Shown here: positions 1 through 7,200 of the stretch, piece after piece
Numbering within the stretch: position 1 is the stretch's first letter
How the letters are laid out: the number at the start of each line of letters is the position of its first letter
Source of the DNA: an uncultured Oxalobacteraceae bacterium
GTDB taxonomy: Bacteria > Pseudomonadota > Gammaproteobacteria > Burkholderiales > Burkholderiaceae
Assembly (NCBI GenBank): GCA_946478765.1
Contig: CAMLDH010000078.1
Coordinates: 1 to 13,707 of the forward strand
DNA length: 13,707 bases
Direction of reading: 5' to 3'
Notes under the pieces: generated by a model
Seen by the model: the letters and a program-made list of their open reading frames with translations, nothing else
Database searches by the model: none
Told to the model about the DNA's origin: nothing
Made by a program: the position numbers and the translations under genes

Positions 1-736
1 GATGTTTTCGACGCAATCGCTGGCCGAACTGACCAAGGCGATCGCCAAGTCTTTGCTGGTCGGCGGCGTCGCCTACTGGGTGATTTCGGCCAATGTGGCA
101 TCGATCATGGCATTGATGGCCGAGCCGGTGCGCACGGCGTTGCCGCATACGGTGCGGCTGGTGGCCAACTGTTGCGTGTTGATTATCGCTTCGCTGTTGT
201 TGGTGGCGGCGATCGATGTGCCTTACCAACTGTGGAGTTATTACCACAAACTGCGCATGTCGCGCGAGGACCTGCGGCAGGAACACAAGGAAAGCGAAGG
301 CGATCCGCACATCAAGGCCAAGATCCGCCGTCAACAGCAGCAGATGGCGCGGCAGCGCATGATGGCCGAAGTCGCTCATGCCGATATCATCGTCACCAAT
401 CCGACCCACTTTGCGGTGGCGCTTAAATACCGCGATAAGGAAATGCGCGCGCCGCGCGTGGTGGCCAAGGGCGCCGACCTGGTGGCGCAGCGCATTCGCG
501 CCATTGGTGAAGAAAACAAGGTGCCGGTCCTGGAGGCGCCGCCGCTGACGCGGGCACTGTACCGGCACACCAATCTGGGTGATGAGATCCCTGCTGCACT
601 TTATACCGCCGTGGCTGAAGTGCTGGCCTGGGTCTATCAGTTGCAGCGCTGGCGCAGCGAAGGCGGCGTTGCACCGCGAGCGCCGAACGACTTGCCGGTA
701 CCCGAATCACTTGATCCGTTAGGGAGTAAGGCATGA
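1..736 (+). CDS. flhB: Flagellar type III export switch protein FlhB (3' part)
   Basis: FlhB is an inner-membrane export-gate component that switches substrate specificity from rod/hook to filament proteins. Only the C-terminal ~244 residues are visible; the frame is open at the left edge, and the ATG at base 2 is an internal Met (family context ...MFSTQSLAEL), not the start. One membrane segment lies near residues 15-40 of the visible part and another near 50-72. A basic linker follows, then the cytoplasmic domain with the autocleavage motif NPTH at visible residues 133-136 (bases 398-409), followed by the usual FAVALKY context. The proline- and glycine-rich tail after about residue 215 is the variable end. 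The stop TGA overlaps the flhA ATG (ATGA, 733-736), implying translational coupling. The product name is secure. Confidence 0.97.
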   Translation, partial: MFSTQSLAELTKAIAKSLLVGGVAYWVISANVASIMALMAEPVRTALPHTVRLVANCCVLIIASLLLVAAIDVPYQLWSYYHKLRMSREDLRQEHKESEGDPHIKAKIRRQQQQMARQRMMAEVAHADIIVTNPTHFAVALKYRDKEMRAPRVVAKGADLVAQRIRAIGEENKVPVLEAPPLTRALYRHTNLGDEIPAALYTAVAEVLAWVYQLQRWRSEGGVAPRAPNDLPVPESLDPLGSKA

Positions 737-2823
737 AGCCGTTGAATTCGCTGTTGCGTCTGCCGACGTTGTTGTTGGCCGGCAGCCAAATCAAGGGGAT
801 GGCCGGACCGTTGCTGGTCGTGATGATCCTCGGCATGATGATTCTGCCGCTGCCGCCGTTCCTTCTTGACCTGCTGTTTACCTTCAATATTGCACTTTCG
901 GTGATGGTGCTGCTGGTCAGCATGTACACGATGAAGGCGCTGGATTTCGCCGCCTTCCCGGCGGTATTGCTGTTCTCAACGCTGATGCGGCTGTCGCTCA
1001 ATGTCGCCTCCACCCGGGTCGTGCTGCTGAACGGCCACTCGGGGCCGGATGCGGCCGGCAAGGTGATCGAAGCGTTCGGGCACTTCCTGGTGGGCGGCAA
1101 TTTTGCGGTCGGCATTGTGGTTTTCATCATTCTGGTGGTGATCAATTTCATGGTCATCACCAAAGGCGCCGGCCGCATCGCTGAAGTCGGTGCGCGCTTT
1201 ACGCTGGATGCGATGCCGGGCAAGCAGATGGCGATCGATGCCGACCTGAACGCCGGATTGATCGGTGAAGATGTGGCGCGCAAGCGGCGCGCAGAAGTGG
1301 CGCAGGAAGCCGATTTTTACGGTTCGATGGACGGTGCCAGCAAATTTGTCCGGGGCGACGCTGTGGCCGGTTTGCTGATCATGGTGGTAAACGTCGTCGG
1401 CGGACTGATCGTCGGCGTCGCCCAGCACAACTTGGATCTGGCGGCGGCGGCCAAGTCGTACACGCTGCTGGCGATTGGTGACGGCCTGGTCGCGCAGATC
1501 CCAGCGCTGGTGATTTCGACCGCTGCCGGTGTGATCGTATCGCGCGTGACGACCGATGAAGACGTCGGGCAGCAATTGATGGGACAGTTGTTTTCCAACC
1601 CGCAGGTGCTGTTTCTGACTGCCGGCATCATCGGCCTGATGGGGCTGGTGCCTGGCATGCCGCATCTGGCGTTTCTAATTATCTCCGGCGGCATCGTATG
1701 GCTTGGACGGCGCGTAATGCAGCGTACCGCGCGCGCCGCCGATGCCGCCCAGGCGCCGCGACCCGTCGCTGCCGCTTCGGCGGAACCGGCGGAAGCGAAC
1801 TGGGACGATGTTGCACTGGTCGATCCGCTCGGACTGGAAGTCGGCTATCGGCTGATTTCGCTAGTGGATCGGGCGCAGAACGGCGAACTGCTGGGACGCA
1901 TCAAGAGTATTCGCAAGAAGTTTGCGCAGGATATCGGCTTTCTGGTGCCGGTAGTGCATATTCGCGATAACCTTGAACTGAAACCGAACACCTACGTGAT
2001 TACCTTGAAAGGCGTCGAAATCGGCCACGGCGAGGCTTGGCCCGGTCAGTGGATGGCAATCAATCCGGGGCAGGTAAGTGCATCACTGCCGGGCACTCCG
2101 ACCAAGGACCCGGCATTCGGCTTGCCGGCGATCTGGATTGACAGCAGCCTGCGCGAGCAGGCGCAGATTTACGGGTATACGGTGGTCGATGCGAGTACCG
2201 TGGTGGCGACCCACTTGAATCATCTGATTCATGCACATGCGGCCGAGTTGCTGGGACGTCAGGAAGTGCAGCAATTACTCGACCGCATCGGCAAGGAATC
2301 ACCGAAGCTGACCGAAGACCTGGTGCCGAAGGTGCTGTCGCTGACCATCGTGCAGAAAGTGCTGCAAAACCTGCTCGACGAAAGTGTGCCGATCCGCGAC
2401 ATGCGCACCATTCTCGACGTGCTGGCCGAGAATGGGGCTACCGTTACGGATGCCAATGAGCTGACCGCATTGGCGCGGCTGGCACTGGGTCGCGCGATTA
2501 CGCAACAACTGTTCCCCGGCAATAGCGAATTGCAAGTTATCGGCCTCGATGGTTCGCTCGAGCGTGTACTGTTGCAGGCGCTCACCAACGGCAGCGGCCT
2601 GGAGCCGGGATTGGCCGACAATCTGCTGTTGCAGACGCAAACGGCAATCGCCCGCCAGGAACAGTTGGGGCTGGCGCCGACACTAGTTGTACAGCATCCG
2701 CTGCGCGCCTTGCTGGCGCGCTTTTTACGCCGCAGCCTGCCGCAGTTGCAGGTGGTTTCGCACGCTGAAATACCCGATACTCGCACCATCAAAGTAACGG
2801 CCACTATTGGAGGTAAAGGTTGA
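733..2823 (+). CDS. flhA: Flagellar export gate protein FlhA
   Basis: FlhA is the large ring-forming membrane protein of the flagellar type III export gate; its cytoplasmic domain docks chaperone-substrate complexes such as FlgN. The 696 residues match the usual family length (~690-700). The N-terminal ~330 residues carry a series of hydrophobic membrane segments. Between them is the conserved FHIPEP-family cytoplasmic loop with GAGRIAEVGARF, then LDAMPGKQMAID (D159 and D169 are visible acidic positions) and DADLNAGLI. An Ala/Pro-rich linker around residues 335-355 leads into the soluble domain, which contains the family strings DPLGLEVGY and IRDNLELKPN. The start is the ATG overlapping the flhB stop, preceded by AGGGAG at 721-726 (6-base gap). 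The 3' end overlaps the flhF TTG start. Nothing is unusual in the sequence. Confidence 0.98.
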   Translation: MKPLNSLLRLPTLLLAGSQIKGMAGPLLVVMILGMMILPLPPFLLDLLFTFNIALSVMVLLVSMYTMKALDFAAFPAVLLFSTLMRLSLNVASTRVVLLNGHSGPDAAGKVIEAFGHFLVGGNFAVGIVVFIILVVINFMVITKGAGRIAEVGARFTLDAMPGKQMAIDADLNAGLIGEDVARKRRAEVAQEADFYGSMDGASKFVRGDAVAGLLIMVVNVVGGLIVGVAQHNLDLAAAAKSYTLLAIGDGLVAQIPALVISTAAGVIVSRVTTDEDVGQQLMGQLFSNPQVLFLTAGIIGLMGLVPGMPHLAFLIISGGIVWLGRRVMQRTARAADAAQAPRPVAAASAEPAEANWDDVALVDPLGLEVGYRLISLVDRAQNGELLGRIKSIRKKFAQDIGFLVPVVHIRDNLELKPNTYVITLKGVEIGHGEAWPGQWMAINPGQVSASLPGTPTKDPAFGLPAIWIDSSLREQAQIYGYTVVDASTVVATHLNHLIHAHAAELLGRQEVQQLLDRIGKESPKLTEDLVPKVLSLTIVQKVLQNLLDESVPIRDMRTILDVLAENGATVTDANELTALARLALGRAITQQLFPGNSELQVIGLDGSLERVLLQALTNGSGLEPGLADNLLLQTQTAIARQEQLGLAPTLVVQHPLRALLARFLRRSLPQLQVVSHAEIPDTRTIKVTATIGGKG
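2809..2822 (+). promoter_or_regulatory. Ribosome binding site deciding the flhF TTG start
   Basis: GGAGG at 2809-2813 sits six bases before TTG at 2820-2822, inside the last codons of flhA. No ATG or GTG lies nearby in this frame, and the conserved FlhF N-terminus begins within about 12 codons, so TTG is the natural start and flhF translation is probably coupled to flhA. Confidence 0.8.
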
Positions 2824-5318
2824 ATACCAGCACCAGTGTCAATGCCAGTGCCAGCAAGATCGTCGCACCATCCAGCCGTGAGGCATTACGCCTGATACGC
2901 GAACAACTGGGGCCGGACGCAATTATTCTGTCGAACCGCGTGACGGATGCCGGTGTTGAAATTGTCGCGATCGCGGAAGACGCGGCGGCACAAATATCGG
3001 CCTCTGCCGCGCCGGTCGCGGCGCCGCTGATGCCCATGCCCATTCCAGCGCCGGCGGCAAGCGCGGCCTACCAAGCCGCCGCCATCATGCACCACACGGC
3101 GCCGCCGTTGGCAGCGCCGCCGCCAACCGTCCACACCGACAGCGTACTGAGCGAAATCCATTCGATGCGCGGCATGATCGAAGAGCAGTTGGCCGGACTG
3201 GTATGGAGCGAGAAGCAAAAACGCGATCCGGTTCGAGGTCACTTGTTGCGGACCTTGCTGGGCGCCGGTTTCAGCGCACGACTGGCGAAAGCCATGCTGG
3301 ACCATTTGCCGATCGGCGGGAGTTATGCATCCGGCATGGCATGGGTCAAATCCGAGCTGACGCGCAATCTGCCGGTGCTGGAAAACGAGAATGCGCTGAT
3401 GGACGGCGGTGGCGTTTATGCGTTGACCGGGCCAACCGGCGTCGGCAAGACGACCACCACTGCCAAGCTGGCGGCCCGTTGCGTGATGCACTTCGGACCG
3501 GAAAAGCTGGCGCTGCTGACCACCGACAGCTACCGGATCGGTGCCTACGAACAATTGCGCATCTACGGCCAGATTCTGGGCGTGTCGGTGCATGCGGTCA
3601 GAGATGCTGCCGACTTGCGGTTGGTGCTGCATGATCTGCGCCATAAGCATATGGTGTTGATCGACACCGTCGGCATGAGCCAGCGCGACCGCACCGTCTC
3701 CGAACAGGTGGCGATGCTGTGCGGCGCCGGCCGTCCGGTCAAACGCCTGCTGCTGCTCAATGCTGCCAGCCATGGCGACACGCTCAATGAAGTGGTGCAT
3801 GCGTATCGCCATAGTGGTACCGGTGCGGCGGGCAACGAACTGGCCGGCTGTATTTTTACCAAGCTGGATGAAGCGACTCACCCTGGCGCGCTGCTGGATA
3901 CCGTGATTCGCCATCGATTGCCGGTGCATTACATTTCGAGCGGCCAGAAGGTGCCGGAAAACCTGGAGATTGCGGACCGCGCACAACTGGTTGACAGCGT
4001 GTTTCAGGCCGGCAGCCGCAGTGCGCTGTTTGTGCCCGGTGAGGCCGATCTGGACGAACGGCCGGCGCCCTTGACCGGCGATGCCGAAGCCGCTGCGGCG
4101 CAGGCAGCTGCGACGGCCGAGCGGTTGCAAACGCAATGCCAGCTATTGATTCGGGCCTTGGCCTACGATGCGCAGGAGTTGAGCGCTAATGCGATGGCGA
4201 TGACCGCAGGCCATATCGGCTTTGACGGCACTCGGACGCTATGGCGGAATCTGAACGATGACGCGGTCAGCCAGAAATCGATCGCGCAGACGCTGCTCTC
4301 GCAGGCGCGCGCCGAAGTCCATGCCGGTTGTACCGATTATGTGCTGGCGCTGACCGTTAATATTGATTTGAGCGCGGATGATAGCGGGGACATGTACGCG
4401 CTGCATGGCAGTCTGTTGCTGTCGGATCGCAGCGGCATGCCATTGGCTGCGCCTAACCAATTATTGACTACCGCAGCAGCGGCAGTCGACATCGGAGTTG
4501 CCCGCAAGCCATCGATGCCGGCGATGCGACAAATTGACTGGTTGCGGCGACAGGATTTCGGCAAACCGGTGCTGCATTGGATGGAATGCATGCCAACTCC
4601 CGGATTGATCCGGAATTGGCAAAACGACGGTATCCAATGGGCGGCACGCGGCCGCGCAGGCACAAGCGTGGTAGCAGGCGAGGGGGATACCCGCTGCACG
4701 CTGGCGAAGCTGGCTGAAAAGCTCAGTTTCAGCACAGCGCAAGCTGTGATGTACAAGGGGAAAAAGGGACTACAATCAATAGCAGAAGCGCCGGTTACGT
4801 TATGCATAAGCGCGAAAAGTGCCGCCGATGCGGTCAACGAGCCTGCTGTCGTGGTGCGCTGCATTGTGATGCGTATCGTTGATCAGCACAAAGGTAAAGT
4901 TCTGGCCCAATGGTATTTGCTCAGTAACATCGGGAAGCAGGTTGCGCCACAGCAGATCGCCCAGTGGTCGTGCTGGCGATCAGAGGTGGAGCCGTATGCC
5001 AAATTATTGAAGCAAGGCGTGATTCAACTCGGCGGCTGCGGCCAGCCGGGCGATACCGATATGCTCAAGCGGCTACTGATCGCCGGTCAAGCCGGCACCA
5101 CCGTATGGCGACTGCAGCATGCGCAGGGCAACTGGGCCGAAGCGGCGCGCAAATTATTGACGCAACTGGCCGGTCGGCAGGATCGCCCTGGAAAGCCTGT
5201 GGCGGGAACGGTCCTGTTTGAAGGCTTAGGCAAGCTCTACATGCTGTTGGATGCGCTGGATGGCGATAATGGGGCGATCGCATCACAAGCGACCGGCATG
5301 GCGACGGTACAGGGTTGA
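2820..5318 (+). CDS. flhF: Flagellar positioning SRP-type GTPase FlhF with C-terminal transposase-derived extension
   Basis: FlhF is an SRP-family GTPase that marks the site, usually polar, of flagellar assembly and works with FlhG. The start is TTG overlapping the flhA stop (TTGA, 2820-2823) with GGAGG six bases upstream; the conserved B-domain start KIVAPSSREALRLIREQLGP follows directly. An Ala/Pro-rich linker spans about residues 60-105 and the N domain about 110-195. The G domain has GPTGVGKT at 204-211, TTDSYRIGAYEQL, DTVG at 282-285 (family usually DTAG), TKLDE at 347-351 and the closing VPENLEIAD at 378-386, so the GTPase looks intact. Typical FlhF ends soon after this; here the frame continues to 832 residues. 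The extra ~400 residues resemble an IS4/Tn5-type transposase (separate entry). There is no frameshift or stop, and flhG follows after 10 bases. Identity is certain for the first half; the extension's homology is by eye. Confidence 0.93.
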   Translation: MNTSTSVNASASKIVAPSSREALRLIREQLGPDAIILSNRVTDAGVEIVAIAEDAAAQISASAAPVAAPLMPMPIPAPAASAAYQAAAIMHHTAPPLAAPPPTVHTDSVLSEIHSMRGMIEEQLAGLVWSEKQKRDPVRGHLLRTLLGAGFSARLAKAMLDHLPIGGSYASGMAWVKSELTRNLPVLENENALMDGGGVYALTGPTGVGKTTTTAKLAARCVMHFGPEKLALLTTDSYRIGAYEQLRIYGQILGVSVHAVRDAADLRLVLHDLRHKHMVLIDTVGMSQRDRTVSEQVAMLCGAGRPVKRLLLLNAASHGDTLNEVVHAYRHSGTGAAGNELAGCIFTKLDEATHPGALLDTVIRHRLPVHYISSGQKVPENLEIADRAQLVDSVFQAGSRSALFVPGEADLDERPAPLTGDAEAAAAQAAATAERLQTQCQLLIRALAYDAQELSANAMAMTAGHIGFDGTRTLWRNLNDDAVSQKSIAQTLLSQARAEVHAGCTDYVLALTVNIDLSADDSGDMYALHGSLLLSDRSGMPLAAPNQLLTTAAAAVDIGVARKPSMPAMRQIDWLRRQDFGKPVLHWMECMPTPGLIRNWQNDGIQWAARGRAGTSVVAGEGDTRCTLAKLAEKLSFSTAQAVMYKGKKGLQSIAEAPVTLCISAKSAADAVNEPAVVVRCIVMRIVDQHKGKVLAQWYLLSNIGKQVAPQQIAQWSCWRSEVEPYAKLLKQGVIQLGGCGQPGDTDMLKRLLIAGQAGTTVWRLQHAQGNWAEAARKLLTQLAGRQDRPGKPVAGTVLFEGLGKLYMLLDALDGDNGAIASQATGMATVQG
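4116..5270 (+). other. Transposase-derived (IS4/Tn5-like) domain within flhF
   Basis: This stretch codes for about residues 433-817 of the FlhF protein and follows the IS4-family order of elements. First is a GTRTLWRNLNDD segment (G470 on), like the WAxTKAAYRFxxN block of the transposase DNA-binding region. Next is a first core strand DYVLALTVNIDLS (506-518), where the family has xQDTTxLx; the Asp position is a Thr (T512) in my alignment. Then comes MYALHGSLLLSDRSGMPL (from M525), like the H-x-LLL-x-x-x-GxPLG strand. The second catalytic block DREAD is replaced by WMECM (587-591). QWYLLSNIG (from Q697) resembles the W-LLT-LP strand, followed by R720-(3)-E724-(6)-K731, matching R-E-K of the YREK motif with Tyr replaced by Ser. 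The end, TVLFEGLGKL (797-806), resembles the family's LWRGLxRL tail. No terminal inverted repeats are evident. Probably inactive as a transposase; boundaries are approximate. Confidence 0.75.
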
Positions 5319-5331
5319 GGAGGCTGGATTG
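5317..5331 (+). promoter_or_regulatory. Ribosome binding site deciding the flhG TTG start
   Basis: GAGGAGG (5317-5323) overlaps the flhF stop codon and lies five bases before TTG at 5329-5331. The in-frame ATG at 5251 would overlap flhF by 68 bases, has no comparable ribosome site and adds a basic leader absent from the family, so the TTG is preferred. Confidence 0.75.
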
Positions 5332-6162
5332 AGCAAGGTAGTCAGCGATCAGGCAGATGGCTTACGGCGTTTGATGGCGCGCAGGCCGGCGCGGCTTGTT
5401 GCGGTAGTCGGCAGCAGTCCGGCAATAGGCGCCTCCAGCGTCGCGATGAATCTGGCGGCGGCACTGGCGCAACAGGGCAAGGATGTACTTCTGCTGGATG
5501 AGCAGTCCGGGCTGCGTTCCGTCAGCGCAATCTGGAAGATCGCTGCGGCCGGTACATGGGAAGATGTCGTGGCGCAGCGCCTGCAACTGGACGACGCGGC
5601 AGGGCTTGCTGCTTGCGGCGTTCGGGTGTTGCCTGCCGCGGGCACGGCAGCGGGAGACCTGCATGCGCTGTTTCAAGGGCAGGTGGCATTGGTCGATGCT
5701 GCACTTGACCGCGATGGTGCCTTATCGCCACTGGCGAGTCAGGCTGACGATATATTGGTGGTGCTGCGGCCTCATGCAGCATCGATTACAGCCGCCTATG
5801 CCTGCCTGAAGCGGCTGCATTATGCGCATGCATTGCAGCAGTCACGAATCCTGATCAACAGTGCCGGCAGTGCACAAGAAGCGCAACGGGTATTGGCCAA
5901 TCTGGCCGGCGCCGCCAGCCGTTATCTGGCTCTGGCACTGGCGCCCGCCGGGTGCGTGATGAACGACCCGCGCTTGCCGCATGCGCAGCAATTGAACCTG
6001 AGCGTGGTGGAAGCGTTCCAGACCAGTCCGGCGGCGATTGATTTTCGCCGAATTGCGGACGAATTGCTGCAATGGCCGTGGCGCGCGCAAGCAGGCCAAA
6101 CATCTGCGCCAGTTCTAACCACTGGCAAGCGCCAACCCGATCAACTTTTGGCGCCAAATTGA
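5329..6162 (+). CDS. flhG: MinD-like flagellar number regulator FlhG (FleN) with degenerate Walker A
   Basis: FlhG/FleN is a MinD-family ATPase that limits flagellar number and, in studied species, stimulates the FlhF GTPase through an N-terminal DQAxxLR helix. I place the start at TTG 5329 (GAGGAGG at 5317-5323, 5-base gap, 10 bases after the flhF stop), giving 277 residues. DQADGLR (7-13) keeps the activating motif. The family P-loop (KGGVGKT) should follow LVAVV; instead residues 28-36 read GSSPAIGAS, so both the signature and the P-loop lysines are missing. The later core is recognisable: VAMNLAAALAQQGKDVLLLDEQSGLR (Walker A'-like Asp kept), VALVDAAL as the Walker B region, ILVVLRP, and a C-terminal NDPRLPHAQQLNLSVVEAF segment typical of beta-proteobacterial FlhG. 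ATP binding may be weak or absent; that is inference. It sits between flhF and fliA, as expected. Confidence 0.88.
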   Translation: MSKVVSDQADGLRRLMARRPARLVAVVGSSPAIGASSVAMNLAAALAQQGKDVLLLDEQSGLRSVSAIWKIAAAGTWEDVVAQRLQLDDAAGLAACGVRVLPAAGTAAGDLHALFQGQVALVDAALDRDGALSPLASQADDILVVLRPHAASITAAYACLKRLHYAHALQQSRILINSAGSAQEAQRVLANLAGAASRYLALALAPAGCVMNDPRLPHAQQLNLSVVEAFQTSPAAIDFRRIADELLQWPWRAQAGQTSAPVLTTGKRQPDQLLAPN

Positions 6163-6217
6163 TGCGGCTACCGAGGTTTGACCGCCCTGGTCAATAAAGA
6201 GGGGAGAGGAATTCGCA

Positions 6218-6958
6218 ATGTATACCGCGCAAGGGAAAATTGACAAATCCGACACGCTGGTGCAATACGCACCACTGGTACGGCGTCTGGCCTTGCAACT
6301 GACCGCCAAACTGCCGGCAAGCGTCGAACTGGACGACATGATTCAGGCCGGCATGCTGGGCCTGCTCGATGCCGCCAACCGCTTTCAGGAAAACCAGGGG
6401 GCGCAATTTGAAACCTACGCCAGCCAACGTATCCGCGGTGCGATGTTGGATGAATTGCGCGCCAACGATTGGTTATCGCGCGGCTTGCGGCAGTCCTCGC
6501 GCAGCGTTGCGGCAGCGGTGCAGTCGCTCGAACAGAAACTGGGGCGCTTGCCAATAGAGAGTGAAATCGCGCAAGAACTGAAAGTGTCTCTGGAAGAGTA
6601 CCAGCATCTGCTACAAGAAATTCACGGTTGCCAACTGATATATTACGAAGACTTCGAGAATGGCGGCAATGAAAGCACTTTTCTCGACCAGCAATACCAC
6701 GGTGATCATGACAACCGGAAGGACCCGCTGAAAATGCTGCTCGAAAGCGGTTTGCGGCATACGCTGGTGGAGGCGATTGAAGCGTTGCCGGAGCGTGAAC
6801 GCCTGGTACTCAGCTTGTACTATGAGCAGGAATTGAATTTGCGGGAAATCGGCGCGGTGCTGGAAGTGAGCGAGTCGCGCGTCTGCCAGTTGCACAGTCA
6901 GGCTGTCACTCGGTTGCGAGCACGCATGCACCAGACTGTCGGAAGCGAGTCAGTCTGA
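6218..6958 (+). CDS. fliA: Flagellar sigma factor FliA (sigma-28)
   Basis: FliA directs RNA polymerase to late flagellar and chemotaxis promoters and is inhibited by FlgM. The 246 residues are of normal length. Region 2 is seen as LVRRLALQLTAKLP...ELDDMIQAGMLGLLDAANRF and then FETYASQRIRGAMLDELRANDWLSR (about residues 20-90), including the core-binding and -10 recognition helices. Region 3 follows with SLEQKLGRLPIESEIAQEL (about 108-128). Region 4, with ALPERERLVLSLYYEQELNLREIGAVLEVSESRVCQLHSQAVTRLR (about 190-236), carries the -35-binding helix-turn-helix. The start ATG has a purine-rich site (GAGGGGAGAGG) upstream. It lies 55 bases after flhG, so probably belongs to the same transcript. A matching sigma-28 promoter occurs in this window upstream of flgM. 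Confidence 0.97.
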   Translation: MYTAQGKIDKSDTLVQYAPLVRRLALQLTAKLPASVELDDMIQAGMLGLLDAANRFQENQGAQFETYASQRIRGAMLDELRANDWLSRGLRQSSRSVAAAVQSLEQKLGRLPIESEIAQELKVSLEEYQHLLQEIHGCQLIYYEDFENGGNESTFLDQQYHGDHDNRKDPLKMLLESGLRHTLVEAIEALPERERLVLSLYYEQELNLREIGAVLEVSESRVCQLHSQAVTRLRARMHQTVGSESV

Positions 6959-7077
6959 GGCTTCGTCTCTTTGTCGGTCCCTTTTCAAGAGCGGGCATCA
7001 AATGGTCATATGCCAACTGCCGGCTTCGCTTTCATACTGACCTAACGCGGTTTTTGTATCAGTGGAAGGATAGTGGA

Positions 7078-7132
7078 GCGTAGCGAAACCCATCAGCGCC
7101 ATGGCCACCATAGATGATGGGTTTCGCTACGC
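7078..7132. repeat. 18-bp perfect inverted repeat, dispersed palindrome-like element
   Basis: The arm GCGTAGCGAAACCCATCA (7078-7095) is matched exactly by its reverse complement at 7115-7132, with a 19-base spacer. Flanks continue with GGATAGTGGA on the left and CTCCTACGA near 7152-7160 on the right. The core resembles the widespread intergenic palindromes built on ...GCGTAGCGAAACCCATC... seen in many proteobacterial genomes; that link is from memory. As RNA it would form a strong hairpin after fliA and could end or stabilise that transcript, although no U-run follows. Confidence 0.7.
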
Positions 7133-7168
7133 CTTACCTCGGCGGCCCCGCCTCCTACGAAGCGCCCT

Positions 7169-7200
7169 AAAAAAAGGGGCTTACGATCGCTCGTAAGCCC
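7169..7200 (-). terminator. Rho-independent terminator of the flgMN (flgA) transcript
   Basis: A perfect 10-bp stem, GGGCTTACGA (7177-7186) and TCGTAAGCCC (7191-7200), with a TCGC loop, is preceded on the + strand by seven A residues (7169-7175). Read on the minus strand this is a GC-rich hairpin followed by a U-run, about 90 bases beyond the flgN stop. The + strand side lacks a good T-run, so it should act mainly leftward. Confidence 0.85.

Noticed and set aside
2886..4136. Long antisense frame (416 codons) opposite flhF
   Set aside because: It is rich in His, Gln and Arg in the manner of an antisense shadow of a GC-rich gene, shows no recognisable motif, and overlaps a certain FlhF GTPase.
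4116..5318. An intact insertion sequence inserted in flhF
   Set aside because: No terminal inverted repeats or separate start with ribosome site were evident, the frame is continuous with FlhF, and the catalytic Asp sites look lost; a fused, inactive domain fits better.
5251..5328. ATG at 5251 as the flhG start
   Set aside because: It overlaps flhF by 68 bases, lacks a good ribosome site and adds an arginine-rich leader not seen in FlhG; TTG at 5329 has GAGGAGG and places DQAxxLR at the N-terminus.
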